Origin: Anomaloglossus baeobatrachus
Lineage: Eukaryota > Chordata > Amphibia > Anura > Aromobatidae
Direction of reading: 5' to 3'
NCBI RefSeq assembly: GCF_048569485.1
Contig: NC_134357.1
Coordinates: forward strand, 228,034,735 to 228,098,734
DNA length: 64,000 nucleotides
This document shows, piece after piece, positions 55,550-64,000 of the stretch (position 1 is the stretch's first letter; each line of letters begins with the position of its first letter). The translations under genes were made by a program, and so were the position numbers. The notes below the pieces were generated by a model. It ran no database searches. It was not told the origin of the DNA and saw only the letters and a list, made by a program, of their open reading frames with translations.

Positions 55550-56640
55550 ACCTCTGCCCCCCCTTCTTTCCCCACTCTCTTCTCTCCCCCCACTCTTCTC
55601 TGCCCCCCTCTTATCCCTCTCTCCTCTCCCCTCTCTTCCCTCGCTCTCTAACCTCCCCTCGCTCTCTAACCTCCCCTCGCTCTTCCCCCCCCTCGCTCTT
55701 CCCCCCCTCGCTCTCTTCCCCCCTCGCTCTCTTCCCCCCCTTCGCTCTTCCCCCCGCGCTCTCTTCCCCCTCACTCTCTTTCCCCCCCTCGCTCTCTCCC
55801 CCTCGCTCTCTTCCCCCCCTCGCTCTCTTCCCCCCCTCGCTCTTTTCCCCCCCTCGCTCTCTTCCCTCCCCCTCGCTCTCTTCCCCCCCTCGCGCTCTCT
55901 TTTCCTCCCCCCCGCGCTCTCTTTCCCCCCCCGTGCTCTCTTTCCTCCCCCGCGCTCTCTTTTCCTCCCCCCCGCGCTCTCTTTTCCTCCTCCCCACGCT
56001 CTCTTTCCCCCCCGTGCTCTCTTTCCTCCCCCGCGCTCTCTTTTCCTCCCCCCCGCGCTCTCTTTTCCTCCTCCCCACGCTCTATTTTCCTCCCCCCGCG
56101 GTTTATTTTCCTCCCCCCCGCGCTCTCTTTTCCTCCTCCCCGCGCTCTCTTTTCCTCCTCCCCGCGCTCTCTTTTCCTCCCCCCCGCGCTCTCTTTTCCT
56201 CCCCCCCGCGCTCTTTTCCTCCCCCCCGCGCTCTCTTTTCCTCCCCCCCGCGCTCTCTTTTCCTCCCCCCCCGCGCTCTCTTTTCCTCCCCCCCCGCTCT
56301 CTTTTCCTCCCCCCGCGCTCTTTTCCTCCCCCCGCGCTCTTTTCCTCCCCCCGCGCTCTTTTCCTCCCCCCTCGCTCTCTTTTTTTCCCCCCTCGCTCTC
56401 TTTTTTTCCCCCCTCGCTCTCTTTTCCTCCCCCCCGCTCTCTTTTCCTCCCCCCCTCGCTCTCTTTTCCTCCCCCCCTCGCTCTCTTTTCCTCCCCCCTC
56501 GCTCTCTTTTCCTCCCCCCTCGCTCTCTTTTCCTCCCCCCTCGCTCTCTTTTCCTCCCCCCCGCTCTCTTTTCCTCTCCCCCTCGCTCTCTTTCCCCCCC
56601 CCTCACTCTCTCTCTCTTTTCCCTCGCTCTCTCCTGGCAT
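55550..56640 (+). repeat. Polypyrimidine minisatellite, CGCTCTCTTTTCCTCCCCCC type
   Basis: About 1.1 kb of nearly pure C/T on the plus strand, built from units of about 17-22 bp (CGCTCTCTTTTCCTCCCCCC and CTCGCTCTCTTCCCCCC). The only purines are mostly the G of one CG per unit. Open frames of 433 and 440 codons (plus) and 289 codons (minus) follow from the absence of purine-containing stops and are not genes. Confidence 0.95.
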
Positions 56641-57535
56641 GGTCAGTACAGAAATCTCTCCATCGTGGAGGGGTGAGAGGGAGTAATAAACATGGAGTCC
56701 CTACTGTGTCTGTGTATTTATTTCTAATAAAGTTTTTTTCTCTGTGTTGTCTTTTTTTTTTAAACCCTTTATTGGAGATTCTTAATGGCCAGGTCAAACT
56801 TGGCCTGACATTAAGAATCTCGGGCTTTATACCAGCTGGTAAAACATAGTTGGTATTAACCCCTTATTACCCAGCGTGCCACCTGCCACCAGGGCCACTG
56901 GAAGAGTTGGATACAGCGCCAGAAGATGGCGCTTCTATGAAAGCGCCATTTTCTGGGGCGGCTGTGGACTGCAATTCGCAGCGGGGGGCCCAGAAAGTTT
57001 GGGCACCCTTCACTGCGGATTCCAATCCCCAGCTGCATAGTTGTACCTGGCTGGACTCAAAAATTCGGCGAAGCCCATGTCTTTTTTTTTTTTTTTAATT
57101 ATTTCATGAAATTCATGAAATAAAAAAATAAAAAGGGCTTCTCTATATTTTTGGTTTCCAGCCGGGTACAAATAGGCAGCTGGGGGTTGGGGGCAGCCAG
57201 TAGCTGCCTGCTGTACCTGGCTAGCATACAAAAATATGGCGAAGCCCACATCATTTCTTTAAAAATGTTTTCAGGCAAAAACCTTTATAAAAAAAAAATG
57301 CTTCCCTGGATTTCTATTGCCAGTGAAAGTAACACCAAGCAGCAGGGGTTAGCAGCCAGTAGCTGCTTGGGTTACCCTTAACAATAGAAAATGCAGCGGG
57401 AGCCCACAAACAATGTGATTTTTTTTTTTTATTTTTAAAAAAAAAAAAATCGACATGGGCTTCGCCCATCGAGCACCAGAGCATTTTACTGCTCAATTCA
57501 TCCCAAGTAATCAGATGACTGCAGTGTCTGCCAAT

Positions 57536-57686
57536 TACTTGTTCTGTGTCCCCCTGCATCCATTGCAGCGTGTACGGGCTGTGAGGTCAGCGGAGTTCAC
57601 TCCAGCACTGGAGTCAGCTGATCTCAACTCAGCTGAACTCCAGCCTGCACACGCTGCGATGGATGCAGGGGGACATAGAACAAGTA
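57536..57686. repeat. Foldback of ~150 bp
   Basis: ACTTGTTCTGTGTCCCCCTG faces CAGGGGGACATAGAACAAGT, and TCCATTGCAGCGTG faces CACGCTGCGATGGA. A MITE lies directly at its right end. Confidence 0.8.
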
Positions 57687-58136
57687 AGGTCTAAGCCACA
57701 CGGCGAGAAAAACAGTGCGAGTGGAGTGCGATCAAACATCGCATTCCACTCGGACCAATATTAGCCTGTGTGTGAGCACACATGAGCGATTATTTTCTTC
57801 GCCCTAATTGGACCGAGAAAACAATCGCAGCATGCTGCTACTGTAATGCAAGACTCTCTCTTTTACCCATTCAAGTGTATGTGGTGAGAGAAAAATCGCA
57901 CTGCACTTACGGTACATCGGTGGACTACGGAGGAGAGAGGGAGAGAAATCCCTCCCACCCCTCCTCAGTGCTGGCCCACCCCTCGAGTGCCGGTCTGCCC
58001 CCCGCAGCTGAGGTCTGCTCGCACAGTCGGACCTCAGTCGCAGGGACACACGCATGACACTCAGCTCTGCTGTACTGAGCGTGAGCAGAGTGTAATGCGA
58101 GGGGATCGCAGTAATCCCCGTGTGGCTCCAGCCTAA
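57686..58136. mobile_element. MITE, AAGCCACACGG ends, ~450 bp
   Basis: The ends AAGGTCTAAGCCACACGG and CCGTGTGGCTCCAGCCTAA form imperfect inverted repeats. The inner sequence shares GACCGAGAAAACAATCGCA with the truncated copy at 47491-47830. Confidence 0.65.
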
Positions 58137-58239
58137 TCGGCCGACACTTGAGTCAGCTGATCTGAACTCAGCTGAAGTCCTGTACACACAGCCCGCACAC
58201 GGTCACATGTGACCGGCAGCAGGCAGCGACTGCTGTTAA

Positions 58240-60014
58240 GGCTACATTCACATGACCGTTCCGTTTTTGCGGGCCACAAAGAACGGTCCTTTTTTTCATG
58301 GATGCATCCTAGTGGCATCCGTGTGACATCTGCGTGCCTTCCGTTTTTTTTGCGGACCGCAAAAAACTGAAGCAGCAAGAAAGATAAATAGATGAGTAGA
58401 TATAGAGATGAATAGATAGATATAGAGACAGAGGGATAGAGGGATAGAGGGATGAATGAATGAATGTATAGATAGATAGATAGATAAGAAATACATATAT
58501 AATGTCTTACCCCCTGCATATTCTAAGCTGACATCCTTTTATGACTTTCATGTGGCACTAAGGGGTGCTTAGCCTTGTATTTAGCCAAAAAATAAATAAA
58601 TAAATAAAAAAAAATGACATGCTGTCCCCCTATCTTTTGTAGCCAGCTAGGGTAAAGCAAACGGCTGCAGCCTGCAAACCACAGCTGGCAGCTTCACCTT
58701 GGCTGGTAATCCAAAACAGAGGGCACCCCACGCTGTTATTTTAAATTAAATAAATAATTTAAAACAAAAAACACGGGGTCCCCCAAAATTGGATCACCAG
58801 CCAAGGTAAAGCGGACAGCTGTGGTCTGGTATTCTCAGACTAGGGAGGTTCACAGTTATTGGACACTCCCCTGCCTAAAAATAGCAGGCTGCAGCCGCCC
58901 CAGAACTAGCGAATCCATTAATTTGTGCCAGTCCTGGTGCTTCACGCCATCTCATCCGTTGCCCTGGTGCAGTGGCAAACTGGGTAATATATGGGGTTAA
59001 TACCAGATGTGTAATGTCACCTGGCATCAAGCCCTGGAGTTAGTGATGTCAAGCGTGTATCAGATACCCGACATCACCAACCCAGGCAGTAATAAAAAAT
59101 AAAAGACAACAAACACATTTTTATTTGAAAAAACACTCCCCAACACATTCCCTCTTTCACCAATTTATTAGAAAGAAAAACAAATCCAGGTCTGGTGTAA
59201 TCCAAGGGGGTCCCACGATGATCCATACCATAGTCAATGTCCCAGTCAATGAAGAACAGAATGTTCCCAATTTGCTGAGAGAGCCGTGCAGTGACCTGAG
59301 CTAACATCAATAGGTCAGCCCAGGTCACTGCAGGGCATGACGAGTGCTGCTATCAGGAGGTTAGCGAGGTATATTACCTGCGATGATCGCTGAACTCCTG
59401 ACAGCAGCGCTGTCACTGAGTTCAATGACCGCCGCCTTCACAAACCAAGTATCGCAAGCGGCCCGTGACGTCACCACTAGTCACAGTATCGGGTCGACAA
59501 CGAGAGGTGATGTGACAAGTGGCGGGCATAGAAGGCAGTGACGACCGCTGACGTCAGGAGGGCAGGACTTCAGCACCGTAGGTAATGAAATTACTAACCT
59601 CTTGACGGTAGCGCTGGTCATCCCCGCGGCTGCTGACACTGCAGTGCGGGCCGCTGCTGACACTGCTGAGCGGGCAGCCGCGGGGCTGGGGCTGGAGCGT
59701 GACACTGACTGCACGGGCACCCGACGGAAGTCACATGGAAGTGCTTCTGTGTTGCTTCCGGGAATTTTGCGGACCCATTGACTTGTATTGAGTCACGGTT
59801 CGTTATTACGGAACAGAATAGGACATGTTCCATAATAACGGAGCGGACATACGGCATCCGATGTGGTTTTTTTTGTAGGATCGGATGCACATGGAAGTGC
59901 TACCGTGTACCATCCGCTCCTACACAAAAGACATTGAAAATATGGTTCTGTCTGTGGGGCCGCAAAAAAACAGGAACTGACCAGGACACACGGAACGGTC
60001 ATGTGAATGAGCCC
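58240..60014. mobile_element. Non-autonomous element, CATTCACATGACCGTTCCGT ends, 1.78 kb
   Basis: The left end GGCTACATTCACATGACCGT faces ACGGTCATGTGAATGAGCC at the right. The interior has a GATA-type microsatellite (58380-58490) and unclassified sequence but no transposase. Target duplication is not resolved. Confidence 0.65.
58380..58490. repeat. GATA/GATGAAT microsatellite
   Basis: Runs of ATAGATAG, GAGGGATAGAGGG and GATGAATGAATGAATG, ending ATAGATAGATAGATAGAT. Confidence 0.9.
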
Positions 60015-60294
60015 ACCTGCAGCCATTGCAGCGTGTGCGGGCTGTGAGATCAGGAGTAAGCTGACTCCAGCGCCGGACGATAAATTCTGTGTCCCGCTGC
60101 AGAAGGATCCGGTAAAATAACGGTTGCATGCGTTGCACATTTAATCCACAGGATCCGGTCATATGCGGTTTGCGGATGATACGGACGACACACAGACTAG
60201 GCAAGAGGGAAAAAAGCAATCTCATCACCCCGTCCCTTTTTTTTCCCCAATTATTTTCTTCACATGTTGCGCAGACTAATAATCATAATTTCTG

Positions 60295-60297
<3 letters not shown>

Positions 60298-60327
<30 letters not shown>

Positions 60328-60400
60328 TCTCACACACACACACACAAACACTCACAAACACACACACACTGTATATACGCACACACACACTTTCTTCCCC
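60298..60400 (+). repeat. (CA)n microsatellite
   Basis: About 100 bp of nearly pure ACACAC, interrupted by CTCTC, AAACACTCA and TGTATATACG. Confidence 0.95.
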
Positions 60401-62012
60401 TGGCTGTGCAGAGCTGCTGTATCTGTGATTTCTCTCTGGGCATCAACTGGGAAGAGGCAGGGAGGAGGGTTTGGTCGGAGAGCAGAGTGGGTGTATTAGA
60501 CACAATGGGTGTGTTAGATAAGCTAGACACCGCCCTAGAGCCACAAAGAGTTCTGGGACTTGTAGGAACTGAACACAGGAAGTCAGAGGAGAGATTAACC
60601 ACATCAGAGCTGGAGCCAGCAATGAGCATGTGCTGCTAGTGCACAATAAAAGGTAATTTTGCTGAAAAAACATAATAGATGTGTTGAGGGGCACATATTA
60701 GCAAGATTTATCAGAAAAAAAAAATCAGTTTTGGTAACTGGACAACTTCTTTAAGGCAGGACACCATTGATGCTGAGAGTAGCGGCCAGAGTACCTGGTC
60801 ATGGGGCCGTAAGTCCCATTCCTTGGTCCAAGGGGGGGTGGAACCTAGCCAGGGGGAGTGTGGGAGGAGTCAGGGAGGTGGTGAGAGGAACCAGTTAGTT
60901 TCAGTTGGGAGTCAGTCAGAGAAAGTGAGGAGAGAAGGGGGGAGTCGAGGAGTGTGTGAAGTAGTCTGTCAGGAAAGTGACAGCGGATAGAAAGACCAAG
61001 GCAGAAGGAGGTTCCTGGTGGAGATCCTGGGGTCTTGCTAGGCCCAGGTGACACCAATAGAAGGGATTCCAGGGTGCCACGGAGGTACGAACGTCCCGTG
61101 GACCTGTTCCACTAGAAATACCGGGTGGAGGGATCCGGCTGCAACACAGGGACGGTCCCTAGACTGAAAGAAGAAAGACATTACTTTTAGCGAAACCGAC
61201 GGCCCGGGAGATCGCTTCAGGTGCCTGAGACCACAACCTGCCACAGATCACCTGTAAGGGGGAGCATTATACGATTAAGGTCAGCCACCCTTTGGACAGG
61301 CCCTGTGGTGGAGGCGCAGGACAGCCTAGTTCAGTTTGGCGCTAGCGAGACAGCCAGAACGGACACATTGAGGGGTGCACCGGTACTGACTCTTGAACTA
61401 TTCGGGATCGTCGGAGGCCCATGACGGCGGATCCTGGCATACCGCGGGCAACCAGTCAGCTGCAGTGTTGAAACTAACAGTGAGTAAACATCTTGACTGC
61501 AAGTCCTGTGTCGTCTGCTTTGTCTCGCACCTCATCAATAAACATCATAGACTTTTCCAAAGGTTTCCCCGGGGTACCCGCTCTACCTGTGGGTAGCAAG
61601 AAACACCTCAGCTGCCACAACATGAGCCCCGGAGGTCCCTTCCAGCAGCTGCGGCTTCATAGCCGCACAATTCCACAGGTGGCGTCACGAATTTCACTAA
61701 ACTACAACTCTCATCATCATCTCCCCTTTATTATTAAAAGACACTGCCAGGGTCACGGAGCCGGACCCCGCCACCACTGACATCCCCGGACTAGTCAGGC
61801 CCGGTTCCGGGTGCCCCGGCCGTGGGGTGGGCGTGTCACATACCACAGGTGGCGTCACGACAAACACCTCACAACTTCCCCCAACATATTCCCCAGCCAT
61901 CTTCTGTACACCTCGGGGCAATGGAGGCAGGCTAGGCCGCCCATGACAACGACAGTCGACGGCCCGGCAACAAGTAGGTTAAATGCACCTACCCCGTGGG
62001 GCGCTACATAAG

Positions 62013-63073
62013 TATACCTCACTCAGGACCCTGATTAAGGCTACAGAATACAAATTACTGACAGCTGTATCCTGATCTATAAGACAAGCCGCAGCCGCCG
62101 GTGATTTAACTAGAACTGCATGTGCGCTCCTACCAGGCCGGTCATTTCGGAACAGTTTAGCCGCACATGCAGTGCTAGTTAAATCACCGGCAGCCGCTGC
62201 TTGTCTTATTGATCGCGATGCGGCTGCCTGCTTCTGCTGCACGTGTCAGCAAAAATGGCCCCGCGTGTCACCACTGACATGTGTGTCTGAGGTTAGCTAT
62301 CGCTGGCCTACACACTGTATTATGTCTCGCATACATATGCATGAGGCTGGAGTATGAACAGGTAAAATGTCTATGTAGAGTAGTGGTAGGATTGGCAGGA
62401 TTGGTCCTGTGGAATCAATTCCTCCTGTGGGCCTCATTAGGCACTCCAGTTAGACTCTGATCAGGCAATTTTCGGTTCAAGTCCCCTAAGGGGACTATTA
62501 ATTACAATAAAAAGTTAAAATCACCCCCCTTTTACCACATGAAAAATTAAGAAATAAAAAAAATGAAAATATACATATTTGGAATCACTGCTAACAGTCA
62601 GCTCTATTAAATTGCAGTTTTTTGGCCGCTACAATATCAGAAAAAAAATTATCAACAAGCGTTGAAAGCATTCTATATACCTCCAAATAATATCAATAAA
62701 AATATTGGCTTTTTCTAAAGATCGTTTATGATATGCTAATAAGACCTGTGACTAGTCCCACTTAGCTTGTTGTCACGCCCCTGTGGGCATGATATTCTGC
62801 TTTACAACACCCAGTGCCATTACAACATGCTTATGGCTTTGTACCCATTAGCATTGAGCTCCTCTGACACTGGGTGAAGGCACCCTTCAAAGATGCCCAC
62901 TGCCCATGATCGAAAGTCGTCCGCACTGCCGGTCACGCGCACTACTCCTCTCTGATGCCGAGACACATGCACCCAGCTTCTGAGTAGTGTGGGCGACTTC
63001 AGATCATGGGCATTAAGCTTCTTTGAAGCCACGGTGCATACATCCGAGTCAAAATGCTCAATGCTAACAGATA
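62013..63073. other. No gene; a short inverted pair near 62090-62215
   Basis: CCGCCGGTGATTTAACTAG faces CTAGTTAAATCACCGGC at 62095-62115 and 62177-62195, enclosing about 60 bp, with AGCCGC on both sides; this is a small MITE-like foldback. The rest is unrecognised AT-rich DNA. Confidence 0.5.
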
Positions 63074-64000
63074 TGTGCCGCCCTGGCAAAACCAGGGTGT
63101 CACAGAGGTCTGCATACATCTTTTTGATGCAGATCTCACTCTCCTTTAGGGAGTTTCCCACACAGATACACACCAAGCCAATCAGGCCCTACTCACCCCC
63201 TCCCCAGGAAAACGGGAGGGGGCGAGAGGAGCTTAGGAAGGGCAGAGCAGAGTTTGAGCTGTAGTCAGTCTGCAGGTGGAGAGAAGTCTGGAAGGAGCTC
63301 CATTGTGGAGCTAGGAGGAGCGGTAGCAAGGGCCTCAGGAATAGGCTAGCCACTTGTAGGGAACCGAAGTGGACCGGGACAGAGTAGTGGCCCCCAGGTG
63401 CCGACTGTCGGGACCCTGTCCGGACCTGTGCACGGAGCAGACACAGATGTCGGGCAGAAGAAAAACACCTGAATTACACTGGGACCCGTCCTCACAGCAT
63501 CTGTGGGCACCAGTTACCAGCAACTTGGTTAATTCCTGGACTCGTGTCAGTTATTGCTTTATACTGTGAGTACTCCTGCACCACCTGGTCCAAGCCGTGG
63601 ACTGCATCCGTCACTCACCAATCCATTACATAGGGGTCCCGGGACATAAACACCCTACCCGTGGAGGGAAAATCAACACCTTGCTGCTCATTACCACCCC
63701 TGGGATCCTCTGACCGGCAGCGGCGGTGTTCCATCACCTCACCGCACACCACGGGTGGCGTCACGGATCATAGACTTACAAATTTACCTTACATAATCCC
63801 CTTTTTGTTGTGGAGCCTGGGATCACAGACCGTCACGCCACCGTGATACCTACAGAAGTGACCCCTTGGCCTGGATCTGAGTACCCCCTATCCCTGGGCG
63901 ACACAACTTCTGGCATCACGAACAGGATACTTACCCATCCACTTGCCTGGGGGAAGTGCGCCTTATTCTGGATTGTCAGCGGTGCTCCGCTGCAAAATTT
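63074..64000 (+). mobile_element. LTR-like dispersed repeat A6, runs off the window
   Basis: It starts TGTGCCGCCCTGGCAAAACC, with the same CCCTGGCAAAACCAGGGTGT palindrome as the copy at 44834. It carries the cassette CACGGGTGGCGTCACGGATC near 63750. Its right end lies beyond the window. No coding region recognised. Confidence 0.6.

Larger units (their letters stand above)
54937..60750. mobile_element. Large TTAA-flanked non-autonomous element, 5.8 kb, nested
   Basis: The left end AGGGGTGGTTCACCC and right end GTCCAGTTACC-side terminus (…GGACAACTTCT) form short imperfect inverted repeats. TTAA lies on both sides (54933-54936, 60751-60754). The LTR-like repeat around it continues across the gap, which supports a single insertion. 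The interior holds a 1.1 kb polypyrimidine tract, two inner MITE-like elements and microsatellites. No transposase was found, so it is a passenger element, perhaps Kolobok-like. Confidence 0.6.
52264..62008 (+). mobile_element. Tandem pair of LTR-like repeats (B1/B2), heavily nested, flanked by TAAG
   Basis: B1 starts TGTGGCACCCC at 52264 and B2 starts TGTGGCGCCCC at 54784. The pair ends GGGGCGCTACA at 62008 and is flanked by TAAG on both sides (52260-52263, 62009-62012). B1 is split by a solo LTR (52983-54591). B2 is split by a TTAA element (54937-60750) and resumes with GGCAGGACACC at 60755. The repeats share AGGTGGCGTCACGA-type marks with family A. No coding region. Fossil; superfamily not assigned. 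Confidence 0.6.

Noticed and set aside
55375-56849. Two long proline/serine/arginine-rich frames (433 and 440 codons)
   Set aside because: They lie wholly in a polypyrimidine minisatellite in which stop codons cannot easily occur; both frames and the opposite strand are open.
13101-64000. Second exon of the deltex gene
   Set aside because: I looked for the continuation of the WWE tandem (a VRR region followed by a second WEW motif) and saw none on the plus strand.

Overview
The window looks like intergenic or intronic DNA of a large, repeat-rich vertebrate genome, most likely an anuran amphibian. The evidence is one recognisable vertebrate exon (a Deltex-type WWE exon) inside a mix of Tc1 transposons, TTAA-flanked elements, foldback MITEs, a Penelope-like element, CR1/L2 LINE remnants and chromodomain Ty3/gypsy elements. 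The species cannot be named from the sequence. No prokaryotic features, rRNA or tRNA genes, or CRISPR arrays were seen.

Layout. 1-10216 is a tandem satellite (monomer about 220 bp, about 46 copies) that is already in progress at base 1. It has a higher-order duplication with a 6,175 bp offset (28 monomers). 10217-11125 is an LTR-like repeat cut into by the satellite edge. 11126-16690 is mostly single-copy looking and holds the first coding exon of a deltex (DTX4-like) gene at 12890-13100, with a clean splice donor. If the gene is complete, the downstream TE-filled sequence would be its first intron.

16692-28690 holds a foldback repeat, three broken Tc1-like transposons (16900-17945, 25853-27449, 27725-28690), a CR1 LINE 3' end, several MITEs and an LTR-like repeat. 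28800-39475 is a minisatellite (unit about 30 bp) split by two Ty3/gypsy-type fossils (28843-34873 and 35524-38598). Each of those carries its own MITE insertion, so the order of insertions can be read. 39810-40706 is a TTAA-flanked element.

40737-43660 is a Penelope-like retroelement with a GIY-YIG endonuclease region, inverted terminal repeats and a hammerhead-ribozyme-like motif in each arm; a foldback MITE sits inside the endonuclease. 44402-47830 holds MITEs and a tandem pair of LTR-like repeats. 48900-49790 holds a LINE reverse-transcriptase scrap and a TATA-rich minisatellite. 49882-62008 is a deep nest: LTR-like repeats, a solo LTR with TATA and CRE sites (52983-54591), and a 5.8 kb TTAA-flanked element (54937-60750) containing a 1.1 kb polypyrimidine tract and further elements. 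A last LTR-like copy runs off the right end.

The genes do not form a pathway. The only host gene piece is the deltex exon; everything else is selfish or structural DNA. The observations most worth following are the paired hammerhead motifs in the Penelope-like element, the satellite's higher-order structure, and the minisatellite family that recurs at three loci in both orientations.
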